Of a stretch of DNA of 35,944 bases, positions 23,516 through 30,573 are shown piece after piece. The position numbers and the translations under genes were made by a program. The stretch lies in contig JAZTXD010000044.1 of the NCBI GenBank assembly GCA_045636265.1, positions 1 to 35,944 of the forward strand. The letters are read 5' to 3'. Origin of the DNA: Flemingiibacterium sp045636265. GTDB lineage: Bacteria > Bacillota > Clostridia > Oscillospirales > CAG-272. The first letter of the stretch is position 1; every line of letters begins with the position of its first letter. Below the pieces are notes generated by a model. It did no database searches. It had not been told where the DNA came from and worked only from the letters and a program-made list of their open reading frames with translations.

Positions 23516-23558
23516 ATTATACACCATTATTCCCCGCACTTCTGTGACTAAATCACCA
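23516..23558 (-). promoter_or_regulatory. Ferritin promoter region with inverted repeat
   Basis: On the minus strand TATAAT lies at 23521-23516; the -35 expected at 23544-23539 (CAGAAG) is poor, which suits an activated or unusual promoter. Overlapping this -35, TGTGACTAAATCACCA (23543-23558) contains GTGA-N5-TCAC, which resembles a Crp/Fnr-family half-site pair. A Crp/Fnr regulator is divergently encoded 88 bases away. Confidence 0.5.
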
Positions 23559-23585
23559 AAACGGTATTTTTTATTTTTCGCAAGA

Positions 23586-23614
23586 TTGACACAGAACCGG
23601 TTGTGTGATATAAT
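23586..23614 (+). promoter_or_regulatory. Promoter of the Crp/Fnr regulator with internal palindrome
   Basis: TTGACA (23586-23591), 17 bases, extended -10 TGA-TATAAT (23609-23614). The palindrome CACAGAACCGGTTGTGTG (23590-23607, one mismatch per arm) lies across the spacer, the position of a classical repressor operator. This suggests repression, perhaps by the gene's own product. Confidence 0.8.
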
Positions 23615-23645
23615 TAATGTAAATAATGAAAATGGAGATGGGTAA

Positions 23646-24314
23646 ATGGAAAACTACCTGCCGGTGTACAATCAGTATTTCCCATTCTGGAATGACCTTA
23701 CCGACACCGATAAAGAAACCTTCAGCCGAAGCACAATATCCGTAAAATATGAAAAGGGTACCACCATACACGACGGAAGCGAGTGCACGGGTGTAATTTT
23801 AATAAAATCCGGTTGCCTTCGCCTTTATATGCTCTCCGAGGACGGCAAGGAAATAACGCTGTACCGACTGTACCCGGGAGATGTTTGCATGCTGTCCGCA
23901 TCCTGCGCGATTGAGAGCATCACCTTTGATGTACTTGTTGATGCGGAAGAGGACAGCGAGTGCTACGTTGTGGGCGGATGCGCCTTCGCATCTGCGGCAG
24001 AGAGAATCCAGTCCGTTAAAATATTCGCGCTTGAAACAACGGTCAGCCGATTCTCCGACGTTATGTGGGCAATGCAGCAGATACTTTTCATGAGCATGGA
24101 CAAGCGACTTGCAATATTCCTTCTCGATGAAGCATCCAAGTGCGGCTCGGACACAATAAAAATGACTCAGGAACAGATCGCCAAATATATGGGATCTGCA
24201 CGCGAGGTTGTAACACGCATGCTCAAATACTTCGCATCCGAGGGAATCGTCGAGGTTATCCGCGGCGGAGTTAAGATAGTTAACAAAGCAAAACTCCGAG
24301 CGCTTACAGCTTAA
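23646..24314 (+). CDS. Crp/Fnr-family transcription regulator
   Basis: The 222-residue protein has a cyclic-nucleotide-binding-type beta roll (about residues 20-125, GVILIKSGCLRLYMLSEDGK and YRLYPGDVCMLSASC). A dimerisation helix follows, and then a Crp-type winged helix (about 160-222, MTQEQIAKYMGSAREVVTRM, LKYFASEGIVEV). It lacks the N-terminal cysteine cluster of FNR, so it is unlikely to hold a 4Fe-4S cluster of that type. Such regulators often control oxygen, nitric oxide or haem stress genes. It diverges from the ferritin-flavodiiron unit, the most likely target. GGAGATG precedes the ATG at 23646. Confidence 0.85.
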   Translation: MENYLPVYNQYFPFWNDLTDTDKETFSRSTISVKYEKGTTIHDGSECTGVILIKSGCLRLYMLSEDGKEITLYRLYPGDVCMLSASCAIESITFDVLVDAEEDSECYVVGGCAFASAAERIQSVKIFALETTVSRFSDVMWAMQQILFMSMDKRLAIFLLDEASKCGSDTIKMTQEQIAKYMGSAREVVTRMLKYFASEGIVEVIRGGVKIVNKAKLRALTA

Positions 24315-24390
24315 GTATGCGTATATATTCTACTCGATTTCTCACCTGTTGTCAATATCGCAGATCACGGTTTTGAACCAAATATTTGTT

Positions 24391-24427
24391 AAATCAAGCT
24401 GCAAATCCGCGGCTTGATTTGTTTTTT
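24391..24427 (+). terminator. Terminator after the Crp/Fnr gene
   Basis: AAATCAAGC pairs with GCTTGATTT around a 12-base loop, followed by GTTTTTT. Confidence 0.85.
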
Positions 24428-24459
24428 ACCGTAAAATCTCATGCGGGCTCGATTAGTAC

Positions 24460-24488
24460 TTGAAAAATCTGACGATATATGATATAAT
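24460..24488 (+). promoter_or_regulatory. Promoter of the cardiolipin synthase gene
   Basis: TTGAAA (24460-24465), 17 bases, TATAAT (24483-24488), followed by further ATAATAAT repeats that could offer alternative -10 boxes. Confidence 0.75.
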
Positions 24489-24530
24489 AATATAATAATA
24501 TTATTTCCCTGAAAACAAGGCGGTGATAGC

Positions 24531-26078
24531 ATGCACAAAGGATATATAAAGCACTTTACGGGACGGCTTATTATTACCGCCCTTTTCGCCGTGCTTCAGA
24601 TACTCATTTCCATATTTATGCTCAAAACGCTCAGCACGTATTCCTTTTACATTTCCGCAGGTTTCACCGTTGTAAGCATAGCCGTTGTGATCGGTATAAT
24701 AAACACGAACAAGAACCCCGCCTATAAGCTTATCTGGTCGATAATGATACTGACATTCCCCATTTTCGGCGGACTCATGTATCTGGCATCGAGACTTCAG
24801 TCCTCAACCTACCTTTTCAAGAAGAAAGCCGCAAAGGCAAGCCAGACAGTCACACCGCTTCTCACGCAGGATTCTTCCATAACCGAAGAGATTCGCAAAA
24901 AAAGCCGTACCACAGCCGCACACGCATCCTATCTTGCAAACAAGGCATTTTATCCCGTATACAAAAATACAGATGTTGTCTACTTCCCGTCGGGCGAAGC
25001 GAAATTTGAACGCCTTATGCTTGAGCTGGGACAAGCAAAAAAATTTATCTTTCTCGAATATTTTATCATCCAAGAGGGACTGATGTGGGATTCCATTCTG
25101 AAGCTCCTTATTGAAAAGGTAAAGCAAGGAGTGGATGTCCGTATAATATGGGACGGCATGGGCTCTATGGCAACGCTTCCAAAAAACTATGATAAAACAC
25201 TTAACGGTCTTGGCATAAAAACCATGATATTCAACCCATTCGTGCCGCTTGCCACGGTTGTGCAAAACAACAGGGATCACAGAAAAATCGTTGTTATCGA
25301 CGGGCACACCGCCTTTACCGGCGGAATAAATTTAGCCGATGAGTATATAAACGCCTACGACAAATACGGCCACTGGAAGGATGCGGCTGTTATGGTACGC
25401 GGTGACGCCGTAAAGAGCTTCACTCTGATGTTTCTGGAGCATTGGTATATGTCACACGCCGAGGATAACGATATCACGGCTTTTCTCTGTGCAAGTGCGG
25501 TGAACACTCCCTGCCCGCCCGCGCACAGCGGCGGATATGTTCAGCCGTATGCCGATACCCCTCTCGACGGTGAGTGTGTCGGCGAGCTTGTATATTTCAA
25601 TCTTATCAACAAGGCAAAAGATTATCTTTACATCATGACGCCTTATCTTATCCCCGACAACGAGCTTCTCACAGCGCTCTGCTTTGCCGCAAAAAGCGGT
25701 ATCGACGTGCGTATAATCACGCCGCACATTCCGGATAAATCCTATGTTTTCCAGGTAACACGCTCGTTCTACGGGCAGCTTATACGCTCCGGTGTGTGCA
25801 TATACGAATATACGCCCGGATTCATACATTCCAAAACCGTTGTCAGCGATAACCATATCGGAGCGGTAGGATCAATAAATTTTGATTACCGAAGCTTATA
25901 CCTTCATTTTGAGTGCGCGGCTCTCATTTACGATAATCCCGCCGTGCTCGATATAAAGCGCGATTTTATGGAAACGCTCGAGGTTTGTGAAGAAATAACG
26001 CCCGAGATTTACAAAAAAATCAAGGGCAGACATGGGCTTATGATGACGCTCATGCGTCTTTTCGCGCCTCTGCTTTGA
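24531..26078 (+). CDS. cls: Cardiolipin synthase
   Basis: The 515-residue membrane enzyme has N-terminal hydrophobic helices (about residues 10-90) and two phospholipase D catalytic motifs, HRKIVVIDGHTAFTGG (H250) and HSKTVVSDNHIGAVGS (H433, K435). Cls joins two phosphatidylglycerol molecules into cardiolipin and glycerol. Its length and spacing are normal for bacterial ClsA-type enzymes. The ATG at 24531 follows GGCGGTG. The flippase gene starts 31 bases downstream, so the two are probably co-transcribed. Confidence 0.93.
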   Translation: MHKGYIKHFTGRLIITALFAVLQILISIFMLKTLSTYSFYISAGFTVVSIAVVIGIINTNKNPAYKLIWSIMILTFPIFGGLMYLASRLQSSTYLFKKKAAKASQTVTPLLTQDSSITEEIRKKSRTTAAHASYLANKAFYPVYKNTDVVYFPSGEAKFERLMLELGQAKKFIFLEYFIIQEGLMWDSILKLLIEKVKQGVDVRIIWDGMGSMATLPKNYDKTLNGLGIKTMIFNPFVPLATVVQNNRDHRKIVVIDGHTAFTGGINLADEYINAYDKYGHWKDAAVMVRGDAVKSFTLMFLEHWYMSHAEDNDITAFLCASAVNTPCPPAHSGGYVQPYADTPLDGECVGELVYFNLINKAKDYLYIMTPYLIPDNELLTALCFAAKSGIDVRIITPHIPDKSYVFQVTRSFYGQLIRSGVCIYEYTPGFIHSKTVVSDNHIGAVGSINFDYRSLYLHFECAALIYDNPAVLDIKRDFMETLEVCEEITPEIYKKIKGRHGLMMTLMRLFAPLL

Positions 26079-26109
26079 CGAACACACTAAACCGTAAAGG
26101 ATTTACAAT

Positions 26110-27513
26110 ATGGATAAGTATAAAAAGCTTATATCAAACACAGCGATACTCGGTGTAGGCACGTTTGCATCGAAAATACTCGTTTTTCTTCTGCTGCCGC
26201 TCTACACCGCCTATCTCTCCACATCCCAGTACAGTACCGCGGATATAATAACGCAAAGCGCAAATCTTCTCATGCCAATTATCTCCCTCGGCATGAGCGA
26301 CGCGATATTCCGCTTCACGCTCGATAAGGATATCGATAAAACCCGTGTCCTCACAACCGGTCTTTATGTGATTTTCGGCGGATTCGCGGTAATCGCGCTG
26401 TTCTTCCCTCTGCTTAACATGATAGCATATTTCGAGGGATACATGTGGCTCATTCTCTTATATGCTCTTTCGGCAAACGTCCACTCGCTTCTGGCGCAGT
26501 ATTGCCGCGCACGCGGAATGACCGCGTTCTTTGCACTGCAGGGTATTATTTCCACTGCGGTAATAATCGCGCTCAATATAATCTTCCTCGCTGTACTTAA
26601 AATCGGACTCCTCGGTTACGTGCTGAGCGTTGTAATTGCGGATGCACTTTCGTCCCTTATAATCGTATGCGTCATACGCAAGGATTTTTCGCTGAGCATC
26701 AAAAAAATCGACCGCGCTCTCGCGTCAAAGATGCTCAAATTCAGTGTGCCGATGATCCCCACAACTATCTTCTGGTGGATAACCAACGTTTCCGACAGAT
26801 ACATGATAAAGGGCTTCCTCGGCAATGACATAAACGGTCTTTACGCCGCCGCTTTTAAGATTCCGACGATACTCATACTTTTGTCGGGCATTTTCATCGA
26901 AGCATGGCAGTTTTCCGCTGTTACCGAGCGTGATGCAGAATCGCGCGCGGAGCATGAAACATTTTTCGGAACTGTATTCGACAGCTTCCAGGGCATGCTC
27001 TTTATCTGCGCCGCAGGACTTATCGCATTCTCAAAAATCGCATCCATAGTGCTTTTCGCCGACAGCTATTACACTGCATGGCAGTATATGCCGCTTCTTA
27101 TCGCGGCAACCGTTTTCTCGAGCCTTGTCACCTTTATGGGAAGCGTCTACCTTGTTGACAAAAAGAGCGTTCACTCCTTTGTCACCTCAATGATAGGTGC
27201 GCTCGTAAATATCGCACTCAATCTTCTGCTCATTCCCACACCGCTCGGCGCAAACGGTGCGGCACTTGCAACGTTCTTATCTTACTTTGTAGTCTTCATC
27301 ATCCGCGCCATCAACACGCGCAAGATGATACGCTTTAATCTTCACTCACCAAAGCTTATTATCAACACAGCGATAATCGGAGCGCAGACGGTATTTATGG
27401 TTCTGGAGCTTCCGTATTGGATAGCAGTGCAGATACTCGGTGTTGCGGCAATATTTGCCGTTAACGCAAAGCCGATTCTCATGGGTATCATGAGAATATT
27501 GAAACGCCGCTGA
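26110..27513 (+). CDS. Polysaccharide flippase (MOP superfamily, Wzx-like)
   Basis: The 467-residue protein is hydrophobic over nearly its full length with about 12-14 transmembrane helices. The N-terminus NTAILGVGTFASKILVFLLL is typical of oligosaccharide flippases, followed by YLSTSQYSTADII. These proteins move lipid-linked glycans across the membrane. It follows cls by 31 bases, with AAAGGA ahead of the ATG. No glycan cluster surrounds it, though a CsaB-like fusion lies 3 kb away on the other strand. Confidence 0.85.
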   Translation: MDKYKKLISNTAILGVGTFASKILVFLLLPLYTAYLSTSQYSTADIITQSANLLMPIISLGMSDAIFRFTLDKDIDKTRVLTTGLYVIFGGFAVIALFFPLLNMIAYFEGYMWLILLYALSANVHSLLAQYCRARGMTAFFALQGIISTAVIIALNIIFLAVLKIGLLGYVLSVVIADALSSLIIVCVIRKDFSLSIKKIDRALASKMLKFSVPMIPTTIFWWITNVSDRYMIKGFLGNDINGLYAAAFKIPTILILLSGIFIEAWQFSAVTERDAESRAEHETFFGTVFDSFQGMLFICAAGLIAFSKIASIVLFADSYYTAWQYMPLLIAATVFSSLVTFMGSVYLVDKKSVHSFVTSMIGALVNIALNLLLIPTPLGANGAALATFLSYFVVFIIRAINTRKMIRFNLHSPKLIINTAIIGAQTVFMVLELPYWIAVQILGVAAIFAVNAKPILMGIMRILKRR

Positions 27514-27572
27514 AAAAAGCGCAGCCGCCCTTGACAAATGGGGGCGGCTGTGGTAAAATATATCGTGGCACT

Positions 27573-27647
27573 GCCCTCGTAGTAAAGTGGATATTACAAG
27601 TCCCTCCTAAGGATTAGTCGTGGGTTCGATTCCCGCCGGGGGTGCCA
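27573..27647 (+). tRNA. tRNA-Arg, anticodon CCU
   Basis: The acceptor stem GCCCTCG pairs with CGGGGGT through two G-U pairs, followed by discriminator G and an encoded CCA. The D arm is GTAA/TTAC. The anticodon arm AGTCC-CTCCTAA-GGATT has anticodon CCT at 27606-27608. The T arm is GTGGG-TTCGATT-CCCGC. It is intact and followed by a strong terminator. Confidence 0.93.
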
Positions 27648-27648
27648 T

Positions 27649-27679
27649 AAAAAGCACTTGCAAACGCAAGTGCTTTTTT
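27649..27679 (+). terminator. Terminator of tRNA-Arg
   Basis: A perfect 13-bp stem built on AAAAAGCACTTGC with an AAAC loop runs straight into TTTTTT. The stem shares AAAGCACTTGC with the terminator at 10483-10515. Confidence 0.92.
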
Positions 27680-27680
27680 A

Positions 27681-27771
27681 GTGAAATTTGCCCTTCGGGC
27701 AAGTTAAATAGCTTTGCTGTGAAATGTTTGCTTTGCAAACGTGAAATATTCGCTGACGCGAATGATGAAAT
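27681..27771. repeat. Array of four hairpins with a 7-base linker
   Basis: Four small inverted repeats alternate with five copies of a 7-base linker. Linkers are GTGAAAT (27681), GTTAAAT (27703), GTGAAAT (27719), GTGAAAT (27741) and ATGAAAT (27765, after one extra G). Hairpins are TTGCCC-TTC-GGGCAA (27688-27702), AGC-TTT-GCT (27710-27718), GTTTGC-TTT-GCAAAC (27726-27740) and ATTCGC-TGAC-GCGAAT (27748-27763). The stems differ in sequence but are each self-complementary, while the linkers are nearly constant. It encodes no protein and lies between the tRNA-Arg terminator and a bidirectional terminator. I recall similar linker-hairpin strings in other gut Clostridia, but know of no assigned function. 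Confidence 0.85.
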
Positions 27772-27778
27772 ATGTTAC

Positions 27779-27826
27779 AAAAAAGCCGCACATATACCGA
27801 CAGACCGGTACATGTGCGGCTTTTTT
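27779..27826. terminator. Bidirectional terminator with two-step stem
   Basis: A 15-bp outer stem (AAAAAAGCCGCACAT and its complement) and, beyond one A-C mismatch, an inner 5-bp stem TACCG/CGGTA enclose a 6-base loop. Both strands end in T6, so it can end the small minus-strand gene and anything reading through the hairpin array. Confidence 0.92.
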
Positions 27827-27839
27827 ATATTTCTCCCAA

Positions 27840-28298
27840 TTAACTTTTGGTCACTGTCAAGCAATAGAATGACGGTCTGCTTGGATACATTTTGTCGGGG
27901 GTATTCCAAATTTCAGCACTATCAATTTTTTTGATATGCTCTATGTTCAGCTTATTAACGGAGATTGTTTCCTTGTGAATGAAAGGTCTATCCCCAAACT
28001 CGTAGTAGTCCATTAACCACACAAGCCAAAATTCAACGCAATCCGTTTTCAATAGGGCTGTTTTTATATATTCAATGATTTGCTTTGCTCTGCCGTCTGT
28101 ATATTGCCATTCCAAACTAACACCGTGTTTCTTTTCGGTATAATCTTGAACATTCGCAAAGGTGTTCAAAAAGTAGTTATCGTCTGCTCCCCCGTCGTAC
28201 ATTGTACCTTTATCAATGTTTATTTCGAGTGGATAATCCTGTGAAGGTGCAAATTCTGTCAAAGGGATATCTGAAGCAATAATTCTGCAAGCACTCAT
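27840..28298 (-). CDS. Protein of unknown function, 152 residues
   Basis: I do not recognise the family. The product is soluble, without signal peptide or membrane helix. It is rich in aromatic residues, with segments such as KTDCVEFWLVWLMDYYEFGD and SAEIWNTPDKMYPSRPSFYC. The start is placed at 28298 (MSACRI) because AAAGGAG lies about 10 bases upstream; the open frame continues further 5' without a better signal. The gene is a single unit ended by the strong terminator at 27779-27826. Small acidic aromatic proteins of this size are sometimes immunity proteins, but no toxin gene is nearby and I make no functional claim. Confidence 0.6.
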   Translation of the reverse strand: MSACRIIASDIPLTEFAPSQDYPLEINIDKGTMYDGGADDNYFLNTFANVQDYTEKKHGVSLEWQYTDGRAKQIIEYIKTALLKTDCVEFWLVWLMDYYEFGDRPFIHKETISVNKLNIEHIKKIDSAEIWNTPDKMYPSRPSFYCLTVTKS

Positions 28299-28374
28299 AC
28301 AAATCCATCTCCTTTTCAAATTCTTATTTACTGAATACAGCAACTTCGAGCGGGAACACTAGTCAAATTGGGAC

Positions 28375-29280
28375 TTATATCATTACCTCTTCCACTTTTA
28401 CCTCGCGGTATATCCGCTCAATATCCTCTTTAAGCGGCGGATTTGTGCCCCCTATAAGGCACGCCGCGGTTCCGTACGCAACCGCCAGACGCAGTCGCTT
28501 CGGCGCATCGCCGTCACATGCAATAAATCCGGCAATCGCGCTGTCACCGGCTCCAATCGTTGATACGGGCGTTATCTTTGGAACTCTCGCCAGATACAGC
28601 TTGCCGTCGGACGCGAGAATTGCACCGTCACCGCCAAGCGATATCATAACGTTTTCTATACCGTCTTCGTGAAGTCGAATCGCCGCCACATAAAGCTCAC
28701 GGTCCACCATTTTACCGAAGTATGCCTCGCACTCCTCTGTGTTCGGCTTGATGAGCCACGGCTTTACCTTACGAAGCATGTCAAGCGATACCGACTTTGA
28801 GTCAATAACCAGCTTTGCACCATGCTCCACAAGCTTTATCAGAAAATCCTGCACAGCATCAGCAGTGATACCGTCCGGTACGCTTCCGGTGAAGGTAACA
28901 ATCCCGTTTGTATCTATGAGCGCCGCTGTCCTCTCCAAAAGGGTGTTATCACACGAAAAGCCTTTGAATGACAAGCGCGTTTCCGCGCCGCACTCGGGAT
29001 GAACCGTGATATTCTCCCTTATGCGCCCGTCACACTGTATAAATTCACATTCGAGCCCAACACGCGAAAGTCCGCGCTTGAAATCGTCGCCATTTTCACA
29101 TCCCACAGCCACAATCACTTTGCTTTCAATTCCGTTTTCGAGCAATGCGCGTGAGATATTTATTCCCTTTCCGCCGACATCCCTTGTTACTGTGTCAGCG
29201 AGATTTTCGCGTCCTATATGGAGCTCACCGATATTCACATGCACGTCGAACGCAGGATTTAGCGTGAGTGTAGTTATCAT
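28375..29280 (-). CDS. PfkB-family sugar kinase, 1-phosphofructokinase type
   Basis: The 301-residue protein opens with TLTLNPAFDVHV and has the two PfkB signatures: GGKGINISR (36-44) and GAGDSAIAGF (243-252) with the catalytic aspartate D246. TLNPA..D and the loop after GGKG are typical of the FruK/LacC subgroup, which phosphorylates fructose-1-phosphate or tagatose-6-phosphate. There is no PTS permease or regulator beside it, so the substrate is undecided. It starts 27 bases after the permease gene stop on the same strand, so both may share a transcript. Confidence 0.85.
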   Translation of the reverse strand: MITTLTLNPAFDVHVNIGELHIGRENLADTVTRDVGGKGINISRALLENGIESKVIVAVGCENGDDFKRGLSRVGLECEFIQCDGRIRENITVHPECGAETRLSFKGFSCDNTLLERTAALIDTNGIVTFTGSVPDGITADAVQDFLIKLVEHGAKLVIDSKSVSLDMLRKVKPWLIKPNTEECEAYFGKMVDRELYVAAIRLHEDGIENVMISLGGDGAILASDGKLYLARVPKITPVSTIGAGDSAIAGFIACDGDAPKRLRLAVAYGTAACLIGGTNPPLKEDIERIYREVKVEEVMI

Positions 29281-29307
29281 TCAAACCACCGTACTTTCTT
29301 ATTTGAA

Positions 29308-30480
29308 TCAGTTTGCCATTACAAACGACATTATAACCGTAAGCAAGAGCAAGAACGCGAAGTTTATAGCCAAGAAGAGCAAAATATAAGATTTGGTTTT
29401 CGCGGGATAATTTTTGGTAAATTCACGGAACGTGATAAGGCTTGCAAGAGAGGCGATAAGCGTGCCGACACCACCGATGTTTACACCGATAAGCAGCTCA
29501 CGGTAATTCTCTGTAAACTGCGAGAGAAGTATTGCCGACGGAACATTTGAAATGAACTGGCAGGAGAGTATCGAAGTAATAAGAGTGTTCTTTTCAAGAA
29601 GCCCCGACACAAAGTCGCGTATCAGCGGCATACGCGCCATGTTTCCGGAAAAAATGAAGAATGCCGCAAACGTCATAAGCAGCGGATAGTCAACATCACG
29701 CAGGGCCTTTCTGTCAAGGAAAATCATCGCCACGGGGATAACTATAAGACCGGTCCAATACGGAATACCGCGAAAAACTATAGCTATTGAATAAATAAAC
29801 AGGAGCGAGAGCAAAACCGCGCGTCCCCTTGGAAGCGGCGGCGTGTTGTCAGAGGGGATTTCAATCTTTTCCGCTTTTACAAACAAACAGCAAAGCGTAA
29901 TTACAACGATAGATATGCAGAACGGCAGCAGCATAATCGACATGAACTCACCGGTCGGTATGTTGAACCTCGAGTAGAGATAAAGGTTCTGCGGATTTCC
30001 GAATGGCGTTAACATTCCGCCGAGATTTGCGGCAATATTCTGCAAAATGAAGGTAAGCGCCGTATACTTGCGGTTATCGGTAACATCGAGAACAAAATAT
30101 CCGAGCGGCAGGAATGTGAGCAGTGCCATATCGTTTGCAATAAGCATCGAGCCTATAAAGGTTATGTAAACAACGGCAATAACGCAGACACGAAGGTTAC
30201 CGAGTTTACGTACGATCTCACGCGCAAGGATATAGAAAAAGTTTATGTTTTTAAGTCCGCACACAACAGCGAGAACACAGAAAAGACAGGTGAGCGTTTT
30301 GAAATCAAAATATTCGATATACTCCCCGTCCGGCGGAATAATGAACATAGTGATAATAGCCGCCACCAGCGCTATAACAAATACGATATTCTTTTTTACA
30401 AAAGCGACTACAGGATTTTTATGTATGTTTTCATTTGGCGCACTGTGCAGCCGTGTCCTTGAAAAACCGAAAAATCTCAT
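29308..30480 (-). CDS. SLC13/ArsB-like (IT superfamily) permease
   Basis: The protein (390 residues from the ATG at 30480; the open frame extends 18 residues further) has about 10-11 hydrophobic segments. It contains the family landmark LGGMLTPFGNPQNLYLY (the GNPQN segment of ArsB/CitM/NhaD-type carriers) and a related second-half motif CQFISNVPSAILLSQF. Members move anions such as citrate, dicarboxylates or arsenite, or exchange sodium. The substrate cannot be read from the sequence. No strong ribosome binding site supports either start; AAAAGGGAA lies 13 bases before 30480. It is probably co-transcribed with the sugar kinase. Confidence 0.8.
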   Translation of the reverse strand: MRFFGFSRTRLHSAPNENIHKNPVVAFVKKNIVFVIALVAAIITMFIIPPDGEYIEYFDFKTLTCLFCVLAVVCGLKNINFFYILAREIVRKLGNLRVCVIAVVYITFIGSMLIANDMALLTFLPLGYFVLDVTDNRKYTALTFILQNIAANLGGMLTPFGNPQNLYLYSRFNIPTGEFMSIMLLPFCISIVVITLCCLFVKAEKIEIPSDNTPPLPRGRAVLLSLLFIYSIAIVFRGIPYWTGLIVIPVAMIFLDRKALRDVDYPLLMTFAAFFIFSGNMARMPLIRDFVSGLLEKNTLITSILSCQFISNVPSAILLSQFTENYRELLIGVNIGGVGTLIASLASLITFREFTKNYPAKTKSYILLFLAINFAFLLLLTVIMSFVMAN

Positions 30481-30573
30481 TGAATAAATGCTGTTCCCTT
30501 TTGAGGGAACTCCCTTTCTTAATACCGAAAACATTTTATGGGCGACACACTTTTACGCGGTCGCCCGTTTGAC

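Noticed and set aside
27681..27771. CRISPR array
   Set aside because: The constant part is only 7 bases, the variable parts are self-complementary hairpins of unequal length, and no cas gene is present.
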